Source of the DNA: Mammaliicoccus vitulinus
Lineage (GTDB): Bacteria; Bacillota; Bacilli; Staphylococcales; Staphylococcaceae
DNA: 64,000 bases
Assembly: GCF_029024305.1 (NCBI RefSeq)
Contig: NZ_CP118974.1
Location: 2,325,069 to 2,389,068 of the forward strand
Direction: 5' to 3'
Shown: piece by piece, positions 37,582 through 45,856 of the stretch
Layout: each line of letters begins with the position of its first letter
How positions within the stretch are numbered: position 1 is the stretch's first letter
Notes under the pieces: model-generated
Database searches by the model: none
The model's input: the letters and a program-made list of their open reading frames with translations, nothing else
Told to the model about the DNA's origin: nothing
Position numbers and translations under genes: made by a program

Positions 37582-38143
37582 TATGTCTTGGATTAACTGG
37601 AAATGATAATTAAATAATCTACACTTTTGACTGTTTAAGTATGTACAAAAATGTCTTGGATTAACTTCTGACTTAACTCACGACTTAGGCTATGTCTTGG
37701 ATTAACTCCAGACTTAACTCACGACTTAGGCGATGTCTTGGATTAACTCCAGACTTAACTCACGACTTGGGCGATGTCTTGGATTAACTTCGGAATTAAC
37801 TCACGACTTGGGCATTTTCTTGGATTAACTTCAGACTTAACTCACGACTTAGGCATTTTCTTGGATTAACTTCGGACTTAACTCACGACTTAGGCTATGT
37901 CTTGGATTAACTTTGGACTTAACTCACGACTTAGGCATTTTCTTGGATTAACTTCAGACTTAACTCACGACTTGGGCATTTTCTTGGATTAACTTCGGAC
38001 TTAACTCACGACTTGGGCATTTTCTTGGATTAACTTCAGACTTAACTCACGACTTAGGCCATGTCTTGGATTAACTTCGGACTTAACTCACGACTTGGGC
38101 ATTTTCTTGGATTAACTTCGGACTTAACTCACGACTTAGGCCA
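37582..38143. repeat. Family A tandem repeat, about 13 units of 41 bp
   Basis: Thirteen copies of CTTGGATTAACTTCGGACTT plus AACTCACGACTT(A/G)GGC and a 4-6 bp variable part (ATTTT or TATGT). The first unit is separated by a ~68-bp piece containing CTGTTTAAGTATGTACAAAAAT, the same edge as at 2078-2108. It fills the gap between gabR and galM. No gene or unique spacers. Confidence 0.93.
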
Positions 38144-38165
38144 TAACTGTACTGAACCAAAAAAA

Positions 38166-38197
38166 ACAAACCAAACGGTTATACACGTTTGGTTTGT
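38166..38197 (+). terminator. Terminator-like hairpin after gabR and the A array
   Basis: ACAAACCAAACG, 8-nt loop, CGTTTGGTTTGT. A closely related hairpin (AACCAAAC..GTTTGGTT) recurs at 60264-60293. Confidence 0.75.
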
Positions 38198-38211
38198 CCA
38201 CAATCTGAAAT

Positions 38212-38250
38212 AAGGAAAAGTTGGATATATCATCCAACTTTTCCTTATTT
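38212..38250. terminator. Bidirectional terminator at the end of galM
   Basis: AAGGAAAAGTTGGAT, short loop, ATCCAACTTTTCCTT then ATTTTTTA. The stem overlaps the galM stop codon. Confidence 0.85.
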
Positions 38251-39258
38251 TTTACGCTTAATTTGATAACTTGTTTCACTACTATATGTCTTACCGCTTC
38301 TTAATATAGAAGGTGCCTTATCACCTAACAAATGTATGTCATCTGGTATGGCTTGTGCTTCTAATGTAAATCCACCGTGTTCGTGAATCGTGTTAGCTTC
38401 GTCATTCCAATCTACATCGTTTAAAGTAAAGAGAACTACGTGATCTTGATCCGTTTGCATTTCAATTTCTAGTTCATCGTTTGATATATTAAATGATGTA
38501 TTTTCTAATTTAACTGGATGGTCAATACCATTGAATTGCTCTATTTGTTCCAAACCACTATCAAATATATCTTTAAAAGTGAGTATATCTTTATTTAATT
38601 CATCATTAATATTAACTGTATTCAATGATTTGACGATTTGATTTTCTTTTAAAGGATAAAATTCAATTTGATTATGAATAGTATGATTTTCAATAGTTTC
38701 ATTTGTACGATTCAAATTAAAATACACATGATTCATTGGGTTGAATAACGTATCTTCTGTACTCGTAGCTTCATAATGAATCGTCCACATCATTTGAGTT
38801 AAATCATAACGGTGAGCCACTTTAATTTGGATATCACCTGGGAAATAATCATCATCAGATTGCATATCTACAGTATAAATAACCGTGACAACTTCATCTT
38901 CATTTATTATTTCATAATCACTCACGCTTGTATTTAATCCATTTGATCCACCATGTAAATTGTGTTGAGCATCATTTTGCTCTAACTTATAAGTTTGACC
39001 ATTCAATTCAAACGTTGCATTTTCAATTCTACCGCCATATCTTCCAACTGTAGCGCCAAAGAAATATGGATTTTCTTCATAATATCGAATCACGTCTTCA
39101 TTTTCATTAGGACCTAGAATGACAGACCTATTATGAACTTTCCAATCTACAATTCTCATACCAAAATTCGTAAATTTAATTTCTGAGTTCTCATCATAAA
39201 TCGTAATTAAATCTATATTTTTCTCTTCATCTAAAATCTCAATGTTAAAAGCCATCAA
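38245..39258 (-). CDS. galM: Aldose 1-epimerase (mutarotase)
   Basis: 337 residues. The GalM catalytic landmarks are present: GATVGRYGGRIENATF, HNLHGGSNG (first His pair), NHVYFNLN (catalytic-His region) and the acidic GFTLEAQ near the C-terminus (catalytic Glu). It interconverts alpha and beta anomers of aldohexoses. Stand-alone gene; no gal operon is nearby. Either of two adjacent ATG codons could start it. Confidence 0.88.
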   Translation of the reverse strand: MMAFNIEILDEEKNIDLITIYDENSEIKFTNFGMRIVDWKVHNRSVILGPNENEDVIRYYEENPYFFGATVGRYGGRIENATFELNGQTYKLEQNDAQHNLHGGSNGLNTSVSDYEIINEDEVVTVIYTVDMQSDDDYFPGDIQIKVAHRYDLTQMMWTIHYEATSTEDTLFNPMNHVYFNLNRTNETIENHTIHNQIEFYPLKENQIVKSLNTVNINDELNKDILTFKDIFDSGLEQIEQFNGIDHPVKLENTSFNISNDELEIEMQTDQDHVVLFTLNDVDWNDEANTIHEHGGFTLEAQAIPDDIHLLGDKAPSILRSGKTYSSETSYQIKRKK

Positions 39259-39352
39259 CTTACCTCTATTCTTTAATATTAACGTTTACTCAAATAAATT
39301 TTAGCATAATTAACAAACAAGTTAATAGAGATGTGATTTATACATCATTGAA

Positions 39353-39940
39353 TCAATGTTCATTAACTTCATCGAACGATTTAGAACTAAAACCATATTT
39401 CATGTCACGAGTAGGCAAGACTCTCATTTTAGCTTTACCAACTATCTGATTCTCCGCAATTAAGCCAACATCTAAACGGCTATCATTACTATTCATACGA
39501 TTATCACCCAACACTAAATATCTACCTTCAGGAATGACTTTCTTCCCACCTGAATTTTTTGTATCTGACACATCAAAGTTTTCTGTTAAATAATCCGAAT
39601 ATTTATGTTCTTTATTAAAATCTAAATAAGGCTCTGCCACTTTTTCACCATTCACATAAAGCTGATCTTGCTTATACTCTACAGTGTCTCCCGGCATCCC
39701 AATTAACCTCTTAATAAAATCTTTTTCCTCATTAGCGTGGAATATAATAACGTCACCTCTATCAATAGTCCCTAATGATTTAGAAATCTTACTTACAGCA
39801 AGGTTGTCTTGATCATTAAAAGTTGGAGACATCGATTCACCATGAACTTCGTATCTACTGATTAAAAAAGTTGTGATTAACCAAGCAGCAACTATAGCAA
39901 TTGCAATAGAAGCAACCCATTCCATTATATTTTTTACCAT
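39353..39940 (-). CDS. spsB: Type I signal peptidase
   Basis: 195 residues. One N-terminal membrane anchor (about 7-28), then the catalytic Ser36 in GESMSPTF and Lys77 in DFIKRLIGMPGD. These numbers are the same as the catalytic residues reported for S. aureus SpsB. VLGDNRMNSNDSR (box E) is near 145. It removes signal peptides from exported proteins at the outer membrane face. Only one copy is visible; staphylococci usually have an inactive SpsA next to SpsB, which is missing here, so this may be a second, stand-alone paralogue. Confidence 0.9.
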   Translation of the reverse strand: MVKNIMEWVASIAIAIVAAWLITTFLISRYEVHGESMSPTFNDQDNLAVSKISKSLGTIDRGDVIIFHANEEKDFIKRLIGMPGDTVEYKQDQLYVNGEKVAEPYLDFNKEHKYSDYLTENFDVSDTKNSGGKKVIPEGRYLVLGDNRMNSNDSRLDVGLIAENQIVGKAKMRVLPTRDMKYGFSSKSFDEVNEH

Positions 39941-40081
39941 TATATACCTCCTAGTTCTTTAAAAACCAAATCAATATAATAAATATTCTAATATTATTGA
40001 AATTATATCATATGTAAACAACATAATATATATAAAATTAATAGAGTATGATTTGAATATATGTATGAAACTTCCTTATAC

Positions 40082-40256
40082 ATCATTAGACAAAATATAC
40101 CAAATCGTGCTATTATAAAATTGAAAAAGGGCAACATGCACGAACATGTCGCCCTAGCGAGCCTTGGAAAAAGACGATGGCTTATTATATTTTACTTGAA
40201 AATAACCTCTAGTCACTTTACCAATGTAGTATCTAGATGGTTATTTTTTTGGGTTA
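40082..40256 (+). ncRNA. Putative small RNA copy 1 (type I antitoxin-like)
   Basis: Promoter-like TAGACA and TATTAT, about 17 bp apart, precede a ~130-nt stretch. It has a hairpin GGGCAACATG-CACGAA-CATGTCGCCC, then GACGATGGCTT, and ends in a terminator AACCTCTAG..CTAGATGGTTATTTTTTT. This layout resembles antitoxin RNAs of staphylococcal type I toxin-antitoxin loci (SprF and Fst-type), judged from memory. No hydrophobic toxin peptide is found on the opposite strand. Confidence 0.55.
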
Positions 40257-40259
40257 TTA

Positions 40260-40436
40260 TTCATCATTAGACAAAATATACCAAATCGTGCTATTATAAA
40301 ATTGAAAAAAGGCAACATGCATGAACATGTCGCCCTAGCGAGTCTTCTAAATAGACGATGGCTTGTAATATTTAAGGTATTAAAATAACCTCTAGTTACA
40401 TTGCCAAAGTGTGCTCTAGATGGTTATTTTTTTTCG
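40260..40436 (+). ncRNA. Putative small RNA copy 2 (tandem duplicate)
   Basis: Direct duplicate of the upstream element. The promoter block (CATCATTAGACAAAATATAC and onward) is identical, while the body has diverged. The 5' hairpin core and the 3' terminator are kept; in the terminator the inner stem changes to ACATT/AGTGT, which still pairs. Retained structure despite base changes argues for a functional RNA. Confidence 0.55.
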
Positions 40437-40544
40437 GCTATTATTACTAACACAATGAATTGACTAATATTGCTCATTTAAAATATGAATGATAACATTT
40501 TAATTATAAGATTATTAAAATACATACTGAAAAGAGGATTCTAC

Positions 40545-40784
40545 TTGAAAATATCGTGGATTTTATGGTGGGTATTAACTGTAATTGAATTAGGATCATT
40601 CATTACGATATCTTTATTATTATGGTTTAGGGATGTTGATGCTGCAGGTGCTGTTCAAACAACAGAATTAAAATGGATGTCTATTGGTATGATCTCTACC
40701 TTGTTTATCATACCGTTTTTAACTCAAATCGCTTGGCTAATTATCAATATTGTTACTTCAAAGAAACTAGCACCTCAAAAATAA
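40545..40784 (+). CDS. Small membrane protein, DUF3923-like
   Basis: 79 residues from TTG 40545, set by AAGAGGA six bases upstream; an in-frame ATG at 40485 has no ribosome site. Two membrane helices (about 4-25 and 46-70) with a polar loop VDAAGAVQTTELKW between them, which fits the DUF3923 family of small staphylococcal and bacillar proteins. Function unknown. It is followed by a strong terminator. Confidence 0.72.
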   Translation: MKISWILWWVLTVIELGSFITISLLLWFRDVDAAGAVQTTELKWMSIGMISTLFIIPFLTQIAWLIINIVTSKKLAPQK

Positions 40785-40806
40785 CATATCCATTTTCCTT
40801 AAAAAT

Positions 40807-40852
40807 AAGCCTCATGTCATCCACTTCTATAAATGGATGACATGGGGCTTTG
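40807..40852 (+). terminator. Terminator after the DUF3923-like gene
   Basis: AAGCCTCATGTCATCCA, 10-nt loop, TGGATGACATGGGGCTTT. Confidence 0.88.
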
Positions 40853-40908
40853 TTAGTCAGTTTAACGTCTTTATAAGTTTAGACTTATGAACATGATTCT
40901 AATACTGT

Positions 40909-41070
40909 TTATGTTCTTCTTTTTTTTATTACTTTATATGCCGCTATAAAGAATAATATTCCAGATATTACCCATAGAACTCCAGATAGATTTGTTAAAT
41001 TACCATGTAAATTCGTGGCGATCATTGGAAGAATACCTGCTATTAAAATTAAAAATATAACTATTCTCAT
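40909..41070 (-). CDS. Tiny two-helix membrane protein (53 aa)
   Basis: ATG 41070 follows AGAGGGATTACA. The product begins MRIVIFLILIAGILPMIA and has a second hydrophobic helix VLWVISGILFFIAAYKV ending in KKRRT. Two helices with a basic tail. I do not recognise a family. It is followed upstream on the same strand by another tiny membrane protein (41120-41275), so the two may form a unit. Confidence 0.6.
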   Translation of the reverse strand: MRIVIFLILIAGILPMIATNLHGNLTNLSGVLWVISGILFFIAAYKVIKKRRT

Positions 41071-41119
41071 TGTAATCCCTCTTTAACTATTCATTAAATG
41101 TTATAAGTTAAGAAAATCT

Positions 41120-41275
41120 TTAATGCGGTCGTGCTAAATAAATACCAAAAACAATCAGTAATATTCCTATCACTATAAAGCTTTTATATAAAAAACTATA
41201 TTTCCTACGAAATATTCCGAGTATTGTTAAGTATATACCTAATATTATGGAGAGAATCATTATATAAAATCCCAT
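41120..41275 (-). CDS. Tiny membrane protein (51 aa)
   Basis: Start chosen at ATG 41275, about 8 nt after AAAGGA; an earlier ATG abuts that site. The product MGFYIMILSIILGIYLTILG has two helices separated by RRKYSFLYK and ends YLARPH. Unrecognised; together with 40909-41070 it forms a pair of tiny membrane proteins on the minus strand. Confidence 0.55.
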   Translation of the reverse strand: MGFYIMILSIILGIYLTILGIFRRKYSFLYKSFIVIGILLIVFGIYLARPH

Positions 41276-41432
41276 TCTAATCATTCCTTTCAAGATTAAT
41301 ATTTTCAAACAACATAGTGCAAGTATGAATATATATCAGCAATCTTTATGAGTTGTTTCTTTCTAGATTCATTAAATGTTATCCTAAAAATATAGTATAT
41401 ACAAAATCTAAACTATGAAAGAGGTGCTATAA

Positions 41433-41612
41433 ATGAAAGTAAAAGACATTCTCAAAAAAAGTTTTGACGATTTACTCGAGTTAGAACTAACGAGTTATAA
41501 TATAGCTGTTGTATTAATAGCTGTTATTGTATTAAGCACTATATTTACGCCTTTACTAGGTATTCCTGTTGGATTATTAGGTGGCGCTTATTATTTAAAA
41601 AGTTATAAATAA
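41433..41612 (+). CDS. Small single-helix membrane protein (59 aa)
   Basis: ATG 41433 follows AAGAGGTG. The product has an amphipathic acidic N-terminus (MKVKDILKKSFDDLLELEL) and a long hydrophobic segment (AVVLIAVIVLSTIFTPLLGI) ending GGAYYLKSYK. It is closed by a terminator at 41619. Unrecognised. Confidence 0.65.
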   Translation: MKVKDILKKSFDDLLELELTSYNIAVVLIAVIVLSTIFTPLLGIPVGLLGGAYYLKSYK

Positions 41613-41618
41613 TATATT

Positions 41619-41653
41619 AAACCCGTTTCCGCAAATTCAGGAAACGGGTTTTT
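41619..41653. terminator. Bidirectional terminator
   Basis: AAACCCGTTTCC, 9-nt loop, GGAAACGGGTTTTTA between convergent small gene and YIP1-like gene. Confidence 0.88.
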
Positions 41654-41662
41654 ACGCTTACT

Positions 41663-42277
41663 TTATAAAGCTATACTTGCTTGAATAAGTCCTAGTCCTA
41701 TTAAAAGCACAAGATATACTATGCCCCAAATAAGTGCTGCTTTTCCTTTGAGATGGCTTGTTGCGTATAATACAACGCCAAATAAGTAAGCACCTAAAAG
41801 TATTTTCAAATCAAATATACCGAGAAATTGATTACTTTGATTAAATATTTTTAAACTTGTAAATGAATATTTTACGGGATCTAAGTCCATAATTGCATGG
41901 ATAGCTACAATAATTAAGCCATAGATTGATGTAATGAGTGTCATAAATGTTGCAGCTGCAAATAAACTTGTTGCTTTCACATCTGATTTCATGATTTTTG
42001 ATACGATTAAGATTAAAAGGAACATGAATGCAATGCCAACAATTGCTCCTATGACTGCTCCTATGTATGCAAATACTGTCGTGAATGTAGACATATTGGC
42101 TACATCGGCTTCACTTAAGCCTGTTTCTCTTAATTCAGCTGAAATATCTGTAGTTAATGTAGTAATCCATGCTGAAGCGATTGCTATAATGATAACTAGT
42201 AACATATTTACTAACCATTTCGGCTTTTCTCTAAACTTATTAAAAGTTGGTGCAAAAACTAAATTTGAATTTTTCAT
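41663..42277 (-). CDS. YIP1-family-like membrane protein
   Basis: 204 residues with five predicted helices. The N-terminal cytosolic piece NSNLVFAPTFNKFREKPKWLVN followed by a helix is the typical YIP1-domain opening in Firmicutes. Function unknown in bacteria. Single gene between a terminator and a 120-bp AT-rich gap. Confidence 0.68.
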   Translation of the reverse strand: MKNSNLVFAPTFNKFREKPKWLVNMLLVIIIAIASAWITTLTTDISAELRETGLSEADVANMSTFTTVFAYIGAVIGAIVGIAFMFLLILIVSKIMKSDVKATSLFAAATFMTLITSIYGLIIVAIHAIMDLDPVKYSFTSLKIFNQSNQFLGIFDLKILLGAYLFGVVLYATSHLKGKAALIWGIVYLVLLIGLGLIQASIAL

Positions 42278-42399
42278 GTTGTTGCTCCTTTAAAACGTTT
42301 TATTATTTTATGATAACATTCATATAGAATGATTCAAATACTAAATTATATAATTAATATTCTTAAATTTATAAATCCGGTTGAATTAATTGAATAGTA

Positions 42400-42585
42400 T
42401 TATTCATAATTTTCAAAAACAAAAAATAGAATCATCATAATAGTGAGTATGACCATTACAACAAATGTTGTAAAAACTAATACAGGCATTATATAGGTGA
42501 AATAATATTTGAAAAATAGTAATAGCAACGAAGAAATCATTATAAAAATGCTGAATGCAATGGTACATTTTTCGATTTTATTCAT
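42400..42585 (-). CDS. Small membrane protein (61 aa)
   Basis: Two hydrophobic helices (CTIAFSIFIMISSLLLLFF and MPVLVFTTFVVMVILTIMM). The start overlaps the end of the flavodoxin-family gene by 8 bp, so it is translated as part of that unit. RBS AGGAGAAACAA precedes the ATG. Unrecognised. Confidence 0.65.
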   Translation of the reverse strand: MNKIEKCTIAFSIFIMISSLLLLFFKYYFTYIMPVLVFTTFVVMVILTIMMILFFVFENYE

Positions 42586-43150
42586 TTGTTTCTCCTATTT
42601 GATGTTTTAAATTTCTCAAGTCACTATTTAAAGTTTTTACTTTCTCCATAGTGTTTCTGTCTTCTAATATATCTAATGGTTTTACACCTTCTCCAACTAT
42701 AAAAGAATAATTCGTTATATTCATAAATTCAAAAATATATTTGAATTGTTCTATCAATGGTCTTGATTTAACTGCGGGATTGTCACCACCAACTATGATA
42801 ATAATATATTCTTTATTGGACATTACTGATTTGAAATTATCTCTATGTTGATCTCTTAAACTTTCTGTCCATCGATCTATAAATAGTTTTAAAGAAGCAC
42901 TCATAGAATACCAATATAATGGTGTAGAGAACACAACAGTATGTGCATCCATCACATTTTTTAATACCTCTGAATAGTCATCTTGATGCAAATCTTTGTC
43001 ATTCATTTTTGAGTGCCTATTGTCTATAACTTTATCTATTCTTTTCTCATAAAGATTAATCATTCTATGTTTTGTACCTTTTAATAGATTATCTGCCAAT
43101 ATTCTTGAGTTACCATCACTTCTACTACTTCCTAACAAACATGTAATCAT
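42578..43150 (-). CDS. NAD(P)H-dependent FMN reductase / flavodoxin-like oxidoreductase
   Basis: 190 residues. Opens with the phosphate-binding CLLGSSRSDGNSRILADNLLKG loop of the NADPH-dependent FMN reductase family. VVFSTPLYWYSMSASLKLFIDRW is the second FMN-binding loop. It probably reduces quinones, azo compounds or flavin. It is divergent from a LysR gene and followed by a coupled 61-residue membrane protein. Substrate unknown. Confidence 0.85.
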   Translation of the reverse strand: MITCLLGSSRSDGNSRILADNLLKGTKHRMINLYEKRIDKVIDNRHSKMNDKDLHQDDYSEVLKNVMDAHTVVFSTPLYWYSMSASLKLFIDRWTESLRDQHRDNFKSVMSNKEYIIIIVGGDNPAVKSRPLIEQFKYIFEFMNITNYSFIVGEGVKPLDILEDRNTMEKVKTLNSDLRNLKHQIGETNE

Positions 43151-43225
43151 TATTTACTCCCCCTATACTTTTAGTGTGTATACTCATACTAATCCGCTTT
43201 ATGATATTATTAAAATAGATTTTTC

Positions 43226-43240
43226 AGATACTAGGTATCA
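43226..43240. promoter_or_regulatory. Palindrome in the flavodoxin/LysR divergent promoter
   Basis: A-GATAC-TAG-GTATC-A is a near-perfect inverted repeat between the two divergent starts, fitting a LysR T-N11-A box. Confidence 0.5.
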
Positions 43241-43269
43241 CAAAACACGATTATTGATTGGAGTATACA

Positions 43270-44148
43270 ATGAATATTAATTTTATTAAGACATTTTTAG
43301 TAGCTAGTGAAACTAAAAATATTTCCAAAACAGCAAGTCTATTAAACTATTCCCAATCGACAGTATCAGGACATATTGAAAAACTTGAAAATGAGTTAGG
43401 TGTATTACTCTTTCACAGAAAAAAATATGGCGTTGAATTAACTAACGAAGGTTTAACCTATGTAAGATATGCTCAAAATATCATCGATAGTCATATAGAA
43501 TTCCAGAAGGAAGTACGTGGCTTATATAATCATTCGGAGAGTTTAGTGGTCAATATGCAAGAGAGTCAATATATTTACAAATATGCTCAAAAAATAAGTG
43601 AATGGATCATTAACAATCCACATGTGAATATTACGTTCAAGACAGCACATTCTAATTTTTATATTAAAGAAGAATTATCGAATAACGAAACTGATATATC
43701 CTTAATAACAGATGAACATATTATAAATAACACTTTAAATAATATTCCAATATCAGAAGGTCAACTCGTCTTAGTAACAAATTGCCAGTTACCTTCATTT
43801 CAATTTAATGATATAGAAAATTCTACTCTATTAGTTACTGAAAAAGGTTGTAGTTACCGTGAACAAATGGAAAGGATTTTATTTAAAAATAATATTACGC
43901 CTATGCAAAAAATAGAATTTATTGGCATTGAATCCCTACTTCAACATATTCAAAACTTTGGTGGTATTGCTTTATTACCACAATTTGTTGTAGCACAAGA
44001 ATTGAATAATCATCATTTATTTTTAGTACCATTAGACTATAAATTCGCGACATTAAAGACAAACCTTCTATATAATTCGAATACTAGAAAACAAAGCGTA
44101 TTTTCGTTTATTGAAAATGTATTTTCTTTGGAAGGAGAAATAAAATGA
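43270..44148 (+). CDS. LysR-family regulator
   Basis: 292 residues from ATG 43270 (GGAG seven bases upstream). The HTH is FLVASETKNISKTASLLNYS then QSTVSGHIEKLENELG. The C-terminal part is a LysR effector domain with EKGCSYREQMERIL and GGIALLPQFVVAQEL. It is divergent from the flavin reductase gene, likely its target, and its stop overlaps the next gene by ATGA. Confidence 0.87.
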   Translation: MNINFIKTFLVASETKNISKTASLLNYSQSTVSGHIEKLENELGVLLFHRKKYGVELTNEGLTYVRYAQNIIDSHIEFQKEVRGLYNHSESLVVNMQESQYIYKYAQKISEWIINNPHVNITFKTAHSNFYIKEELSNNETDISLITDEHIINNTLNNIPISEGQLVLVTNCQLPSFQFNDIENSTLLVTEKGCSYREQMERILFKNNITPMQKIEFIGIESLLQHIQNFGGIALLPQFVVAQELNNHHLFLVPLDYKFATLKTNLLYNSNTRKQSVFSFIENVFSLEGEIK

Positions 44149-44501
44149 AGAAATTTCTTAAAGTAAGTTTTGTTTTTGTATTATTAATCACTACATATTT
44201 ACTTATGAATTTTTTACTGTTTGATAAGTGGTCTTTACATCAAAGTGAAAAACAACTAAACAGTGATATTGAAAATCATAACAACAATCATTTAAAACAA
44301 ATTTCTAAAGATGATAAGACTTATGAATTTTTAAAGAACGAGAAAAAAATAAACATTGTAAGTCAAAGTGATAATCAAGGTAGCGGAAGTATAAATTATT
44401 ATCGAGTAATGATTCATAATCATTCAGGCGAAATATACATTAATTCCAATCACGCTTTTATTCCTAAAAACTCAACCATCCGAAGTATTAAAATGCTTTA
44501 A
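44145..44501 (+). CDS. Membrane-anchored small protein of unknown function
   Basis: 118 residues. One N-terminal helix (VSFVFVLLITTYLLMNFLLF) acts as anchor or uncleaved signal. The rest is polar and presumably extracellular, with an Asn/His-rich stretch (DIENHNNNHLKQ). No family recognised with confidence. It overlaps the LysR stop by 4 bp, so both are co-translated. Confidence 0.65.
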   Translation: MKKFLKVSFVFVLLITTYLLMNFLLFDKWSLHQSEKQLNSDIENHNNNHLKQISKDDKTYEFLKNEKKINIVSQSDNQGSGSINYYRVMIHNHSGEIYINSNHAFIPKNSTIRSIKML

Positions 44502-44542
44502 CATTAAAAAAAACATATCATTCGTTTTTAATAAATTATTTA

Positions 44543-44998
44543 ATATTTCAAAACTACAAATTATTTTGGATAAATGCTTTGAATATAAAAGACCGATCAA
44601 GACGTAAAGAGTATTGGTATCCATTTCTTATGACAATTATCATATCCTTTATAGCTTCTATATTAAATTACATATTACCTATACCAAATATCTTATCTGA
44701 AATTATATATTGGATATTTAATATAGCAACGATTGTTGCATCATTCACTGTAATGGTTAGACGCTTTCATGATATAGGAATGTCTATGTTATTACCTTTA
44801 ATTTTCTACATATCCCCTATAATTGGATTTATACTCGTTTCAATAAATCCCGAAGCAGTTTCTTCTCTTGAAGGGTCTCTAGTATTAGTCATCGTAAATG
44901 TATTGTACTTAATATTTTCCCTTATTGTATTAGCAATTTGTTGTACTTATGGTCATAAAGATAAAAACAAATATAGTATTAATCCTAAAACAATATAG
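44543..44998 (+). pseudogene. DUF805-family membrane protein without a normal start codon
   Basis: The reading frame codes for a DUF805 protein with four helices. Its conserved family opening (QNYKLFWINALNIKDRSRRKEYWYPF, given here in pieces: QNYKLFWINAL, then NIKDRSRRKEYWY) begins upstream of the first usable start, TTG 44579. In frame at the expected start stands ATA (44543), with no ribosome site. Either an ATG to ATA change has silenced it, or a truncated protein starts at TTG 44579. The remainder is intact. Confidence 0.6.
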
Positions 44999-45195
44999 AC
45001 AATAATCTTTTTGGCACAGTAATTGGAGTATCATTAATTTTGTTTTATAGTGTTATTTTTTGAAAATCCTTGTTATCAAGTTTAACTATTAGTAAAACTA
45101 ATATTTCAAGTTCATTGTATTTCTCTAGACTATTCTTAATTATCTACTGAAGTGAAATAAATAATTTATTTAGTTGTATTTACATAACTAATAAT
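44999..45195. other. Intergenic stretch at the left edge of the accessory region
   Basis: AT-rich, no supported gene, no clear hairpin. Nothing recognisable on either strand. Confidence 0.5.
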
Positions 45196-45558
45196 TATCA
45201 GAAAGCAGATTAAAAGAGACTCCTTTTTCTTTGGCTACTTTAATACTTGGGCTTGTCGATGTTTACTTTCATTTCTTTCTTGTTCAGAAATCATTGCTAA
45301 AATTTGAATGGTTAAATCTTTCATAAATTTGTCTAGTAGAGGATTACCAATCACTTCATTCATCATAGGTAAAATTGTAATCAATAACTGAACTTCTTTT
45401 TCCTTTAAATAGTTAACAGTTTGAATGACTTCGTCGTAATTTCTACCTAGTCTATTAATCGTTTCTACAATTAAACGATTTCCAATACGTACAAAATTTA
45501 ATGCTTCTTGGAAAATAGGTCTATTTTCAATCAATAGTTGACACAGGTGCATATCCAA
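45196..45558 (-). pseudogene. Remnant of a Sin-type serine resolvase
   Basis: The 107-codon frame lacks the catalytic N-terminus and begins within the domain ([22 protein letters not shown], in parts; then [28 protein letters not shown]). [14 protein letters not shown] is the start of the E-helix. A one-base shift follows; the neighbouring frame continues [13 protein letters not shown] before decaying. The DNA-binding HTH is gone. The match is to the Sin/Tn552-type resolvases of staphylococcal plasmids, so this marks an old mobile-element insertion beside the capsule region. Confidence 0.82.
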
Positions 45559-45856
45559 CTATTATTTTTAACACCTTTTCTTATACACCCTAATCACACA
45601 ATTAGAAACTGCATTTTACAAGAGCTCCTCATTGTTCAATTAGGGTAGACTTTAAATATACGAAATTTATTTTAATTAGATATAAAATCCTACTAATGTT
45701 TAATGTATTTGAAAATCTCTAAATTCTTACATCACTATTTTTAATCAACAAATAATTTATATTTGCTTTTATAAGAAATAGGTTTATGATTAAAGTTAAT
45801 AATTACACCTTGGATAAAAAAGGAAAAGTACTTAAAAAATTGAGGAGTGATTTATT
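45559..45856. other. Intergenic stretch upstream of the isaB-like gene
   Basis: No gene supported. It should contain the promoter of the isaB-like gene; GAGGAG at 45842-45847 is its ribosome site. Confidence 0.5.

Noticed and set aside
37582-38143. Possible CRISPR array
   Set aside because: Units are near-identical end to end with only 4-6 variable bases; no unique ~30-bp spacers, no leader and no cas genes. The same holds for the arrays at 1752, 31337 and 30966.
40061-40270. 69-residue frame over the first small-RNA copy
   Set aside because: It crosses the promoter, hairpin and terminator of the RNA element, has no ribosome site and is not kept in the second copy.
40082-40330. 23-residue minus-strand frames (MFVHVALFQFYNSTIWYILS type) in both RNA copies as a toxin
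   Set aside because: Similarity between copies is explained by the identical promoter block; the peptide lacks a continuous hydrophobic helix with basic end and has only a poor ribosome site.
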